Shown piece by piece: positions 33,964-45,237 of a stretch of 64,000 bases of DNA (its first letter is position 1; every line of letters begins with the position of its first letter). Source of the DNA: Volutella citrinella. Taxonomy: Eukaryota; Ascomycota; Sordariomycetes; Hypocreales; Nectriaceae. The position numbers and the translations under genes were made by a program. The notes beneath the pieces are model-generated. The model searched no databases and was not told where the DNA came from. It worked only from the letters and a program-made list of their open reading frames with translations. Location: assembly GCA_034401135.1 (NCBI GenBank), contig JAWZSP010000001.1, positions 6,324,001-6,388,000 of the forward strand, read 5' to 3'.

Positions 33964-36312
33964 ATGTTGCCAAAGTCACTTCTGGCTTTCGGCCTTTTCG
34001 TGTCTTCGGTGCTGGCCGCCAAATACGATGTTGGCAACACCAAAGACTCTCTGTCCAAGAGGGTAAGCTGGCCCCTCGATCTAATAATGACCGGCAGACT
34101 AACACGATTCACTTAGGAGCCTCCTAAGCTGGACGGTCAGCAAGTATGGGTCAGCAACGACAAAGGCATCGAGCTTCAGCTATCGTCCGAGGTAAAGGAC
34201 AAGCTGTCCAAGGTTCTCAACGGATGCAACAAGAAGAAAGTCGACCCCAAGTGTTTCAAAGACATGGTTCAGATCCTGGACAAGAGCGAGGTCGTGGTCG
34301 ACGAGAAGCAGGGCCATAAGGAATTGGCCCTCAAGGGTCGCTGGGCTTTCCCTGCGTTGAAGGCTTGCTTCAGCGCCTGGGTTGCCATGGCCATTGCCAT
34401 GTGGCAGAGGGACTCGGCGGAAAACTACAAAGTCGTCCCCATCCACCTGTCGCAGGACAAGGTGGCCGAGGCTAGTGTCTTTGCCGAGAAGAATCCCGTT
34501 ACGCTGGTGCAGTCTGGCACGGCGTATCTCACCGTGACGCCAACTCCCACACCTACAGGCTCAACGTATGTGTACTCCGTTGTCGCTGTGTTTCAAGACT
34601 AGATCCTTTCGTCGTGCTCCGTCATATCGATTTGCTGACATTGGCCTCCGTTTAGATCTCAACCCACCGCAGTGGAGGTGAAGAAGGATGAAGGCAAGTT
34701 CAAAAAGGGAGACCTGAAGATCGAGCTCAGCAAGGACCTTGCAGCCTATCTCGACAAGGCACTGAAGCGAGACAATATGTGCCCGGAAGGCAAGGACTTT
34801 GATAAAACCAATGGCAACAAGAAACTGAAGCGGGAAGACCGCAAGTGGAGGCGCGCGGGACCATCTAAGGGTGCGGTTCTATGCTCTGCTCTCGCTGCCG
34901 GCGCTCAGGCGCAGCCCGGAATGTTGGCAGCCGATCTGCTGCTCATCAAGATGCCCGACTTCAACATGGGGCCAGAACTCAAGGCCGCCGCCGAGAATCT
35001 GGCGGCTGCTCTGCTCGCCTATAGTGGTCTGTTTTGGCAAGCATCAAAAGAAAAGGTAAACGATGTGGCCAAGGTCTTGATCCTGCTCGCCTGGGAGAGG
35101 AGGCACGAGGGTATCGCCATTGCACTAGAGAACCGTATCCCGGCCCAGCTGCTGGAATGGACCACCAGCGAGAAGGACGACAAGTGCCCCAAGGATGAGC
35201 TCTTCTGCGAGGGTGAGCGCTGCAAGGGAAAGGGTGGGAAGTGCGCAGGCGAATGGAAGGGCTGCAAGTGCACCACCCTCAAGAAGTCGATTGGCGACCA
35301 GTTCCCTGCGCAAACGGAATTGAAGTTGGATGATTTGATTGCCATTTGGTTTGATTACAACCCATCCGAGGACAAGACAATCGACCCACCTACCTGCAAG
35401 AAGCAGGAGAGCAACAAGAAGATTGTCAGCATTTCCAAGAAGGATTGGGAGAAGTAAGTCGCTGCCTACACAATGGAATTGGGTCAATGAGGACTCTGAG
35501 GAGCTGACTGTCATAGAACCATCAAGGACCTTTGCAACAAAAAGTCGGAGCTGTCCGGCCCCATTGATCAGACGGTCAAGACACCAAAGCCCGACGCGAA
35601 GAAAGACTGGCTGCAACAGTGGGAGGTCAACTTTGCCCTGAAGATTAACAAGGGTGCCGAGTGCACTGCCTTTAAGTGCGAAGATGTATTCAAGAAGTTC
35701 ATGGACTGTCAGTACCCGAGGACCTTCAATTTTTCTAAAAGAATTCGCAACACCAGCTAACAGCAAGCAGGCACTAGAGGCGACAACGCCGTCACCACGA
35801 CGAGCCAGCTCAACCTCGGCTGCGGCACCGCATCATACGAATTCAAGAAGGCAGTTGGGGGCGAAAAGATCAAAACCCCTAACAAGCCCTCGGACGCCAA
35901 GCCGGAAGACAAGATCAAGTGCTACGACCCTTACAAGCACATTGACGTGTTCGAGAGTGTCATCGACTACCAGCGCTACAAGGCCTGCGCCGATTGGATC
36001 AGCACCTGGGAGGGCAAGGTCCTTTCCGGCAAGGGCCAGGCGACGTGGAACAAGGGCAAGTATCACTGGTCCATCGAATCGGTCAAGGACTGCAAGTACG
36101 ACATCAAGAAGCAGTCCATTGCGAAGCCCAAGGAGGGCGTGTCGTGCGAGAGCGCGCTCAAGTCGGTCTGGTCCGAATGTGAGTCCCAAAAGCGAAGCGA
36201 TGTAGGGTTCCAGATGAGCTAACATGAGACTATAGGTCCCAACAATAAGGGCGCGGGCGGTAGGCGGACGATTGGATGTTTGACGTATATCTTTTGGCCG
36301 CAGGCCAGCTAG
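33964..36312 (+). CDS. Large secreted Lys/Cys-rich protein of unknown function
   Basis: A 673-residue protein in six exons: 33964-34062, 34117-34565, 34656-35453, 35517-35707, 35771-36178 and 36236-36312. A signal peptide of about 18 residues (MLPKSLLAFGLFVSSVLA) is followed at residues 32-33 by Lys-Arg, a likely Kex2 cut. An N-terminal region of about 140 residues ends in a hydrophobic Trp/Ala stretch (AFPALKACFSAWVAMAIAMW) and a TPTPTPTGS linker. The central region contains a Cys-dense segment near residues 360-390 (six Cys in about 30 residues). The C-terminal region ends RRTIGCLTYIFWPQAS, with a Cys pair that looks domain-like. More than 25 cysteines in all; very Lys-rich. I do not recognise the family. 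Size, secretion and pairing with a protease gene suggest an extracellular or host-interaction role, but that is inference. Confidence 0.8.
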
Positions 36313-36460
36313 GGAGGTTAGTCATGGGCCAGGCTGATGGCTGGAGGTCTGATGAACCGGATCAGATATCTTGTATGATATACAAAGACAGACAATTGTG
36401 GTATATTCTCTTCATCTGCTATCTTTTTTCTTGAAAGCTCACGCGAGGTGATTCAAAGAG

Positions 36461-36552
36461 TCGTCACTCGTCGCTTGTCACTCGTCGCTTCACTCATCGC
36501 TCATCGCTTGTCACTCGTAGCTTCATCATCACTCGTCACTCATCACTCGTCA
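36461..36552. repeat. Degenerate TCACTCGTCGCT minisatellite
   Basis: About 90 bp of imperfect tandem units of tcactcgtcgct/tcatcgct, about 150 bp downstream of the stop codon of the large secreted protein gene and in the shared 3' region with the short-chain dehydrogenase gene. Confidence 0.75.
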
Positions 36553-36652
36553 GTAAGGCAGTCTGAGTTCGCTCATTTAAATTGCACATCCATCTTCTCG
36601 GTAATTCCTCAGTGGTTTATTATTGGACCCATGTCCGTTCGTCCTAGCCCGC

Positions 36653-37567
36653 TCAACTATACGCTTCCAGCTCCTTCTCGGTCCAATTCCACAGCTCCTC
36701 CTCCAGCTCGCGATCCCGAGACAGCGCTGACCCCCCCTCGGGCGTACCAACCACGGTATAGTAGACTCCCGACTTTGCCTCTGGGCCTACGCTAGCCCAC
36801 AGCTGGTTCACAGCACCCGCGGAAACATCGATGGAGAAAAGCGGACCGAATATGCGTAGCAGCGTCCACAGCCACGGATATCCCGACGGGAGGTGTCTGC
36901 CCAGCTGCGTGGACACCATGCCCGGATGGACGGCGATGCAGCGGATTGCGGGATACTGCCGTGAGAGTGCTCTCGCGTGGTAGATGTTTGCCAGCTTGGA
37001 TATGCCATAGCGCTGGTGTGACCCTATGCCTGCCATGTCCGTCTTGAGCGCCTCCGTATCCCAAGCTCCCTTTAGCGCGGCCCAGTTCTCAGCCTTGGAC
37101 GACAGAGTGACGATGCGCACATCCTGACCGGTGCTCGCCGTGGCCTCCAATACGGGCAGCAGGAGCTTGGTCAAGAGCGCGTGGCCCATGTGATTTGTGC
37201 CGAATTGAAGCTCGTAGCCCTCGGTCGTCTGTCCGGGAGGCGCAGCCATGATGCCTGCATTGTTGATGAGCAGATGCAGCTTCGACGTCTTGGCCTTGAC
37301 TGCATCTGCCGCCCGCTTGACGCTTTCCAGCGATGCGAGGTCCAGCTCGATAAATGTGATGGGGCTTGCTTGCGGGACCTCCTGTCGGATCTGCTCAATG
37401 GCCGCCTCGGCTTTCGTCTGCGACCGGGCTCCGAGGAAGATGTGCCCGGGGTTGTGCTTGCTCAGCTGCTTGATCGTCTCCTGACCGAGTCCGCAGTTTC
37501 CGCCCGTGACGAGGATGACCTTGCCGGAGAGGTCGGGGATGTCGGTGTCTGGGGTGAAGCTGGGCAT
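36653..37567 (-). CDS. Short-chain dehydrogenase/reductase
   Basis: A single-exon 304-residue NAD(P)-dependent oxidoreductase of the classical SDR family, closest in pattern to retinol-dehydrogenase/WWOX-like fungal enzymes. The cofactor motif TGGNCGLG is at residues 21-28; LINNAGIM marks the central strand, TLSSKAENW carries the catalytic Ser and YGISK the catalytic Tyr and Lys. The GARSQTKAE sequence after strand 2 has an Arg that favours NADP. Start at 37567 (MPSFTPDTD) chosen; the frame is open upstream to 37687 but that part is unlike the family. Substrate unknown. Confidence 0.9.
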   Translation of the reverse strand: MPSFTPDTDIPDLSGKVILVTGGNCGLGQETIKQLSKHNPGHIFLGARSQTKAEAAIEQIRQEVPQASPITFIELDLASLESVKRAADAVKAKTSKLHLLINNAGIMAAPPGQTTEGYELQFGTNHMGHALLTKLLLPVLEATASTGQDVRIVTLSSKAENWAALKGAWDTEALKTDMAGIGSHQRYGISKLANIYHARALSRQYPAIRCIAVHPGMVSTQLGRHLPSGYPWLWTLLRIFGPLFSIDVSAGAVNQLWASVGPEAKSGVYYTVVGTPEGGSALSRDRELEEELWNWTEKELEAYS

Positions 37568-38023
37568 GGTGAAGCGGTGCCAGAGGGCGGGTTCGTTGTG
37601 GTGGGAGGAACCGAGTGGCAACGCGACCTGGGGGAGAGTTGATTTTGTGTTGAAGACAGCCCCAGACTCCGAGAGGGTTCGGCTCAAATGAGGTGGGGCA
37701 CAGCAGAAGTCCCCTTGGGGATGGCGCTAAGATAGGGCGACGCGCGACGGCCATTGGCTGGCGCGCCATGTGAACGGCCTGGGAGATTAACCCTGCTAAT
37801 ACTCCCCGAACAAAGCAACGAAGATGCGACTGATTGCATCACAGCTGCTTACGCTGCCAGGGTGCTGCGAAATCGACACGGCTAGAGATAAAACTAAATG
37901 GCTAGGCATGACGAATCTGTTAGACATGTCGCGCAGTCATGTTCAATAAAGCTTCACTTCCCACGTAACACCAGTTGTAACTTGTAAGACAAGCCATTGA
38001 GCACACCACCAGATGCATTCATC
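37568..38023. other. Intergenic region
   Basis: 456 bp between the SDR promoter and the 3' end of the rhamnosidase-like gene. No gene is seen. Confidence 0.4.
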
Positions 38024-40629
38024 CTATCTACATCTGACGGCAAATTTGTACTCTCTCTTTCCGGTCAACGGCATCCGCACATCCTTGAATTGAAACACGC
38101 CAGTCGTTTCCTTGGGAGCCTTCACCTTGACCCTCAAGTCTCTGCCCACCACCTGCCAACTCACCGACAGCGAGCCCCAGGGAGTCGGCACTTGAGCCGA
38201 CGCATGCTGCAACCCAATAGAAACACCCGCCTCGGGATTCAAGATCCAGTTCGCGTGCCCAAAACCCTTGGCGCCCTCGGCAGTCTGAAGCCCAGCCACC
38301 CACTCCGTCAGGACATACGTAGCTGCTCCGCCCCAGGGATGCGCCAGGCTGGTGAAGAGGCCAAGACCCGGATCTCCGTTTTGTTTGACGTACTCCCAGC
38401 TGGCACCAGAAGATGTCCGCGGGTTGTCGACCATGGCACCCCACAGCGAGTCGATGAGAGCATGGCCTTTCTGGAACGCCGCGGCCTTGAACAGGGCGTC
38501 CAGAAGGAAGCCATTGGTGTTTGGAGAGATGACGGTGTCGGGGCTCGACGAGTCCGCGGCTGAGTTGTCCTTGTATCCAGGAGATAGGGCAATTTGACTC
38601 AGAGCCTCGACCGATCGACGAGTCTGGACATCTGATGCTGCGCCGGAAGTGATGCAGAACGCCGTGCCTGCAACTGAGAGATTGCCCACATTGTCAGGGG
38701 CCAGGGAGTAGAATCCAGCCTTTTCGTTCCAAAGATGATCGTTGATGGCCTTCTGCAGGCCTGTAGCCACGGCTCCTGCGTGACGTTGGGATGCCTCGTC
38801 GCCGACAGCCTCAGCCAACGACTCGAGTTCGCGTAAAGCCTGCAGAGCGGCGCAGGAAACAGCCGAGCCACCGGCTGACGGACCTAGGAAGGCGCTGGGT
38901 GCGTACCACAGGCCATCACCCGTGTTGTTTACTTTCTCAATGAGCCACGACAGTTGCTTTTGCCAGTGAGACCAAGTGGTCTTTAGAAAATCCACATCGT
39001 TGGACTGCTGTGCGTAGCTGTAAAGCGAACTGATGCCCAACAACTGGTAGTCGGAGAGACCGTGTTCGCCGTCTGGAGCCCACGGCTTCGTGACGGCCGG
39101 GTCATATCCCATCGGCGGACTAATGTTAAACTCGCCATTCTCAAGCTGCGTGTCCACAAAGAATTGCAGCGTTCCCCGCGCCAGATCCCCCCTACCGATG
39201 CTGACCTTCATGATGCGCGCAGTGTGGTAAAAATCTCCAAGCCACACAAGTCTGTCGCGCTTCGGCCCATCCAGACAGACGGATTCCAAATTAGTCTGCA
39301 CGCCGTACTCTGCGAGGACGCTGGGCGAAGTCATTGGGTTGGTGTATATGGCTGTGCCGTTTGCGGCCGTCACCGTCACGTTGCGCACATGAGCGACTTG
39401 GTCTTGCCAGGCGCCGAAACCGAAGCTGCCAGCAAACTTTGAGAAACTTCCGGACATTGGGCCGGGGGGTCCGGTGTAGAAGTCTGCGAGAGATACATTG
39501 AGGACTAGCCTGTCGTTGATGACGACTGAAGCGTAGCCGCTTGGTGATAGGGCCGTCTTGAGATGGTTCCACGTCTTCTCGCGCACTTGGAATGGCAGGT
39601 CAAACGTCCCCAAGTGGTACGATGTCAGTGTGGTCTGGTTGACAAAGTCGTATCCCCAGGCCAGTTGGATCGAGTTTGGTCGGAGCAAGGTCCGGTTGGT
39701 GTTTTCGAATGTGGTGGCCTCTGGCAAGTCGCCAACAAGAAGAATATGGAGACCTCCGAAGCGACCAAATGGTTGGGGCTAGCACAGATCAGTACGAGGA
39801 ATGAGAGGTAAGGGAGGTATAACTCACCGATGACCACCAGACACCACCGCGCTCGATGAAGGCATCGAATTCCAGCGTGTAGTCCTCAAAAAAGGCACCC
39901 TTGAGAGTCTGGGACGGTCTCAATGACTGGATTCGTGCCCCCATGGTGGGATCAATCGTCCAGATATCTGGTTGCGTCCCTTTCTCGACACATGCCGTCG
40001 ATGCAGCCACTGCGCCAAGCTTCCAGATGGAGTTGAGTCTCTCGTCACTACATTCGAAGCGTCCAGGCATATGCTCAACCTCTGTCGTGTCGACGGTTGC
40101 CTCAAATCCCACTTGCTTGAACGTGATGGCCTGGCCCGAGACAAGCTCTATAGACTGCCATCGCTGTCCACCCTGGATCAATGGTGCACGAAAGCGCCCG
40201 GGCGAGGTGATGTTGTAAGTCTCGACTCTAAAAGAGTTGGCCAGCGCTACGGAGAAAGGATACGGCCCATCTGCGAGCGGGAACTGGAGCGCGTTGAACT
40301 GTTCAGCATACTTGACTTGAATCTGGACCGGCTGTTTGACGGCTGAGACTACAAAGAAGGGAGAGCCAGCTCGCTCTTGGCCGTAGTCGAGGGTTGCAAT
40401 CGGGGCATCGGCATTCAGCGTAAATTTGGCCCCATGCCGAGTGTTCACGCTCAGCTGCTTGCCGACGCTCAGGCCTCCCGGAAGGAATTGGCCAGGATGG
40501 CTGTATGTCTTGGTCAGTCTTGGTGACGGGATTGGCAAGGTGGGCACACGTTTGATCGACTTGTCCCGCCCAGACGGTATGGACGAGACATGCGGCAGTG
40601 ATGAGGCTGTTGACTATTCGGATCCGCAT
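38024..40629 (-). CDS. Secreted alpha-L-rhamnosidase-like glycoside hydrolase (six-hairpin fold)
   Basis: An 835-residue extracellular enzyme in three exons: 40629-40550, 40500-39828 and 39778-38024. The signal peptide is MRIRIVNSLITAACLVHTVWA. An N-terminal beta-rich region is followed by an (alpha/alpha)6 barrel: GDFYHTARIMKVSIGRGDLA, the GEHGLSDYQLLG segment and WSHWQKQLSWLIEKV, then a C-terminal beta domain (WGSLSVSWQVVGRDLRVKV). This layout matches fungal GH78-type alpha-L-rhamnosidases, which release rhamnose from plant polysaccharides and glycosides. There are many Asn-glycosylation sites. The classical GH78 catalytic Glu region is not clear by eye, so the exact specificity is open. 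The 51-nt first intron uses a GTGTGC donor. Confidence 0.8.
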
Positions 40630-43600
40630 CGTTGATTTCTTGGGTCTGAAGCGGCTCGGGTCGACAGCTTGAGGCGAGCAGATGCGATGCGAGCACTTGT
40701 ATGCTTAATGCCGAATTGCTGGCCAACAGGCATCAACTGAGAGCGAGGGTGCATTGACACAGGCTTATCCAGCTGCGCCTTGCTGTCGTTCTCTTTATAG
40801 CTCATGCCGCTCCCCGAGATCGTCATTCTCGGCTCGGGTCGGTAACCGTTCTTAGCTTCTTGGATGCCACCATGATCACGAATGCCGACAACATTCTTCC
40901 GCCTGGGTGTGGGGAAATGGACTAAAGGCTGTTGCCACAAACGCGGGGAAGCATTTAGGTAGAATACCCGGCCACCTCCACTATAAATGTCGGCTGTTCG
41001 GGCAATGTTGCACCGACCAACAATTCTGCTATGCCCCATCCGCAATGGCAAGAATCAACTCCGAGCCGGCCTTGGCTCGCAGGCTCTCAAAAGCCGTTCC
41101 GAACCGGCCAAATCATGGGTATACTAGACCATCGGCTGGCCGCAAATTCGTTGTCAACCAAGCATCGGCTCATGGCCGCACCACCTCGAACATCATGCCC
41201 GATGTGTCTCCGGCTCTTCAGTACATGAACTGCCAACCAGCCGAATGAATACTTGCATCGTTCACCTCGAGCTATATCAACACGCGCGACTACCGAAGAT
41301 TGCCAACTAGTTGTGCAGACGATACAGACGATGGCCTTTGGGGGGAACTCATGCGGTGGGTGGTTTTCTGCGATGAAGCGACAAAGAGTACTAAGACTCT
41401 GAGACTCGTGCAGACACGCAAACAACAACAAAACTGCAAGCGTCAACTATCTGCTGGGCAAGCCATCGGCGATCAGCAGCTGATCGCCAACAGGTCTTAA
41501 ACCCTGGAGAAACACATTCCCGGGTCATGCAGCCGACCTCAGCGCTCCAAAGGATACCATGGCTCAAGCCGGCAAGAGAGGTAAGTTCTGGCACTGGAGA
41601 TGGAACCAGTGGCTTTTCCAAAGAAATGATAAGCACAGATACTACCCAGCGGGTTCTTCCAATCTCTGGTCAGCGGAACGGTCGACAGAAACGCGGAGAT
41701 GATAGCAAGGAAAGTCGGCGATGATGCAGCGTCACCAATGACATTTTCGACGCTAGGCAAGTAGGCAGTGAAAGTAGTCAGAAAGGTGCCAGAGTCGGGG
41801 AGAGCGACGCGTCTATTGAGGGAGCAACGCTTGAGGTTCTAAAAATACACCCATGACCCGTCCACGAAACAAAATTGACGTCACGCAGCCCCTTGGCCCT
41901 CCCTCATCTCCGAGTTGTGCCTACACATCAGGTTGGATAATGGAAAGGGGCTGCTGAGCATAAGTTATGCAAGCCCTTGGAGTGTCACGTGATACGCGCA
42001 CTCACAAGATCAATCGAGACGGCTAGAGATGCTGCACCCGCCGATGCAGAAATAACAAAGGCATAACCAAGGGATAGAGTCCGTTTGATCAATTTCAGGA
42101 TAATGCAAATTCTCGGCAAGGCGGGATCTGGTTTGCTACTTGAAAGTGATGAGGCAGCTCCAGGCTCATCAGCATGAATGGACCTTTAGTCAGTTTATCA
42201 CTTCGTGAGATCTAGAGGGGAAGCCCTCGTACAGAACTCGAATCGGGGACTCTTCGAATGGCAGTGCTTGGCACAGCCCTATTGCGTGGGGCAGCACTTG
42301 TGATATTGCTTGGGTATGTATATTACGCTTCGCATGATCAACCGGTAGTTGATCGTGCAGCTACATGCGCAGGCCTCTGGGAAGACGATACGCCCCAGAC
42401 TACTTTCATTCATCAACAGGGAAAATCTCGTATCAATTAGTAGCTGTGATTAAACGATGCAGATTCTTGCCCTTCGCCTCAATTCAAGAGGCGTCAATGG
42501 GAATATCGCAATATTCACATAGCGTAGGGTAGCATTGTGGGAGATCTTTGGAGTGTCCACCCATGACATTTCCACTTGTCCGGCCAATCAACAGCCAACC
42601 ACGCCTCCTGACCTCGTATTCCTGTACTGCCGGCATTGGAGATCTTGTCTATTCTGCATGTGATGCTACAAAGCGGACTCCATCTTATTTCGTTTCAAGA
42701 AGCTCGGCCGTGCTGTGCCGGTTGCCTCTTCAGGTGGAGCATGTGAACAAGACCGACAGCCCACGTGCGGAGTCTGTGCTCTACCACAGCCCATCCGAGG
42801 CGAGCACTGGTACTCTTGTGAATTCTGCTCAGCACAGCACGGACTGCTTCATGCCCTCGCCCTCCACCACCATCACCGGCCGAGCTGCCGAGATAGACAC
42901 TATCAAGGTGCCTGAAATAGCTCCGCAAAGCTCGTGTTTGTGCCAAGCATAAGCTGAGCCGCAGCAGCTAAAACGGGATCCATTTTGGGTCGCAGCGTTT
43001 GACCTGGAGCCGCATGGCTCCATAAATGCATGGTCCCCCCCCTTCACCGCAAAAAACGGTGGCTCATTTCCCGAGGCCCCCAGAATTCTACGGCCAGTCA
43101 AACATTGCACGGATCGCCTCGGGATCCAGCAGCCGGGTCCCAAGTCAAAGCGCAACGGGGAGGCTGATGGGCGGTAATATACGTGTGACGCGATCTACAG
43201 CCCGGGAGAGGCCGTCAGGGCGGGGCACGCACCAGCTCCAGCAAGCAAAACCTGAAACAAAAGCCAACGACGCCGTCGCTGATTGGCCCTGTGGGTGCGG
43301 AACGCGTGGGGCGTAGAATTCCTTGTAATAAAATGCCCGATATGCTAGTGAAACACTGAAACATTCTGTCACTTGCTGTGCTGGTGGTGTTGCGATGCCA
43401 TGCGTGGGCCTGAGCTAGTCCGTGACAGCCGGCCGCTCAATGCAGCCCGGGATATTCATCGCTGACGGTGACGGACAGGTCGACGAGCGTTTGGTATATA
43501 AGTGATGCTGTTCACGTCCTCAGCCTCGATCCTCAGTCCCATCTCAACCACCTTCGCTACAGTCTTCCTTCTTCTGTCTTTCGCTCAACGACAACTATTC

Positions 43601-43695
43601 GTCTCTTTTTATTATCACCCAATAGAGCTGTGCTCCACGACTATCGCTACTACAACTAGTATTCCCATCACTATCACTACATCTCCTTATTCACA
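40630..43695. other. Long divergent intergenic region
   Basis: 3.07 kb between the rhamnosidase-like gene (minus) and the repetitive secreted-protein gene (plus). It carries both promoters. Fragmentary open frames near 41527-41724 and 42548-42952 lack start/splice structure. A plus-strand frame at 42736-42873 spaces cysteines as CGVC and CEFC, faintly like a ZZ zinc finger, but is not convincing. No supported gene. Confidence 0.4.
43495..43502 (+). promoter_or_regulatory. TATA box of the repetitive secreted-protein gene
   Basis: tatataag, 194 bp upstream of the ATG at 43696. It is followed by a C/T-rich leader without upstream in-frame problems, as in strongly expressed fungal genes. Confidence 0.6.
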
Positions 43696-45237
43696 ATGAA
43701 GTTTTCTCTTCCTCTTACCGCCCTCCTGGGTGCTGCCGCTGTCTCTGCCGCTCCGGCCAGGAGCCCTTGCAAGCCCAAGGGCAATAACAGCCAGTCTGGC
43801 AACGGCAACGGCTATCAGAACACCCCGGTTGCCGCTGTCACCTCCACTGCCGGCTATGACGGCCCCAACCCTGTGACCACCGATGGTGGCGCCCTCGGCG
43901 AGAACTCTGTTCCGTATGTCTCCATTACTGCTGCTGCCCCTACTACCACTGCCGTTGGTGATTACGGCAACGGCAACGGCAATGGTAACGGCAATGGCAA
44001 CGGCTATGAGAACCCCTCTGGTGACAACACGGATGTCGCCCCTACCAAGACTCCCACCCCTGGCAACGGCAACGGCCACGATGAGCCCTCCGGCACCAAC
44101 ACTGCTGCTGCTCCCCCCAAGACCTCCACTCCCAGTAATGGCAACGGCAACGGCAATGGAAATGGCAACGGCAACGGCAACGAGTCTGGCAACGTCTGCG
44201 TCAGCGTCGTCGACAAGCTCCTCGCCGGCGGGGACATTGAAGCCGGCATCCTCGCCATCATCGGCTCCAAGACATTCGGCAAGGACCTCCTCTCCATCTA
44301 CGCCAACGTCGACTTCCAGGCCAAGATTGGCAAGCTCTTCGCCCAGGCCGGCTTCGTCGCAAAGTTCTTCGCCCTCTTTAAGAGCGAGACGTTCCTCCAG
44401 TCGTGCATCAAGGTCTCCGGCGAGGCCGGCTTCTACGCCCAGATCCAGCTGCTCCTCAAGAACTTTGCCTTTGTCAAGGTCTTCCTCGGCGCTATTGTCA
44501 ACGTCGACTTCCTCGCCCAGATCAAGGCCGCCCTCGGTGCTGACATTAAGCTCGGCGCCGAGCTCTCTGCTCTGCTCGACAGCAAGGTCTTCATCAACTT
44601 CCTCGTTTCCATCTGCGGCTCTGGCAGCATCGGCGCTAAGCTGTTCGCTGATGCCACTTTCATCGCCAAGATCAAGGTTCTCCTGACCGCCTCTGGCAGC
44701 TTCGCCGCTGGCATCGCGGGCCTCCTCGCCGATGTTGACTTTATGGGCCACATTTGCGGCGTCATTGGCGTTAGCGTCGACGTTGCCGCCAAGATCACCG
44801 CTCTCTTCGGCGCCAACGTCAACTTTGCTGCCAAGCTCGAGCTCCTCCTCGGCGCCGACTTCAGCGGCAAGATCTCGGCCATCCTCGGCACCGGCAGCTT
44901 TGCTTCTCTCCTCGTCAAGATCTTTGGCGAGCTCAGCTTCGACGGCTGCATCGGTGCCTTCATCGGCGGTGGCCTCAAGGCTTTCATCTCTCTCATCCTC
45001 GACGGCGAGATTGGCGCCAAGATCTGGGCCTGCCTCGGTGTCTTCTTCCAGGGTGGTGCTTTCATCGAGCTCTTCACCTCCCTCTTCGCTGATGTCAGCG
45101 TCTGTGGCAAGGTCCTTGGCCTCTTCGACATTAGCGCCGCCATCGCTGCCAAGGTCAGCGCTCTGTGCGGTGGCAAGGGCCTCTTCAACATCTTTGCTGG
45201 CCTCAAGGCTGGCCTCAAGCTCAAGTTTGAACTCTAA
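43696..45237 (+). CDS. Secreted repetitive hydrophobic protein with Asn-Gly linkers (novel)
   Basis: A single-exon 513-residue protein. Signal peptide MKFSLPLTALLGAAAVSA is followed by a low-complexity region with two Asn-Gly repeat blocks (about residues 91-103 and 148-166) separated by Thr/Pro-rich segments that could be O-glycosylated. Residues about 170-513 consist of imperfect hydrophobic repeats of roughly 26-40 residues that often begin [VAL]-[DNGS]-F, then x-A-[KQ]-[IL] and a Leu/Phe-rich amphipathic stretch (VDFQAKIGKLFAQAGF; VDFLAQIKAALGADI; VNFAAKLELLLGADF). Nine cysteines occur in the whole protein, often before Gly or hydrophobic residues (SICGSG, HICGV, ALCGG). Codons are strongly biased to C-ending forms and there is a clear TATA box, both signs of high expression. 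I know no family with this pattern; a surface-coating, wall or amphipathic assembly role is speculation. Confidence 0.85.
   Translation: MKFSLPLTALLGAAAVSAAPARSPCKPKGNNSQSGNGNGYQNTPVAAVTSTAGYDGPNPVTTDGGALGENSVPYVSITAAAPTTTAVGDYGNGNGNGNGNGNGYENPSGDNTDVAPTKTPTPGNGNGHDEPSGTNTAAAPPKTSTPSNGNGNGNGNGNGNGNESGNVCVSVVDKLLAGGDIEAGILAIIGSKTFGKDLLSIYANVDFQAKIGKLFAQAGFVAKFFALFKSETFLQSCIKVSGEAGFYAQIQLLLKNFAFVKVFLGAIVNVDFLAQIKAALGADIKLGAELSALLDSKVFINFLVSICGSGSIGAKLFADATFIAKIKVLLTASGSFAAGIAGLLADVDFMGHICGVIGVSVDVAAKITALFGANVNFAAKLELLLGADFSGKISAILGTGSFASLLVKIFGELSFDGCIGAFIGGGLKAFISLILDGEIGAKIWACLGVFFQGGAFIELFTSLFADVSVCGKVLGLFDISAAIAAKVSALCGGKGLFNIFAGLKAGLKLKFEL
43966..44003 (+). repeat. Asn-Gly codon repeat, block 1
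   Basis: Tandem 6-bp units (ggcaac/ggcaat) encoding alternating Gly and Asn inside the repetitive secreted-protein gene. Confidence 0.85.
44138..44193 (+). repeat. Asn-Gly codon repeat, block 2
   Basis: Second array of 6-bp aacggc/aatggc units in the same gene, ending just before the Cys-containing hydrophobic repeat domain. Confidence 0.85.

Noticed and set aside
41527..41724. Possible small gene with ATG-GCT start and GTAAGT donor near 41560-41591
   Set aside because: Joined product would be about 35 basic residues without any domain; not distinguishable from chance.
42736..42873. ZZ-zinc-finger-like cysteine spacing (CGVC ... CEFC) on the plus strand
   Set aside because: Only four Cys in a His-rich run, no DLC-type motif, no start or splice partners; probably chance or very old debris.
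43687..44751. 354-codon antisense open frame opposite the repetitive secreted-protein gene
   Set aside because: It mirrors the strong C-ending codon bias of the sense gene; the translation is a simple Gly/Glu/Val repeat with no start context.
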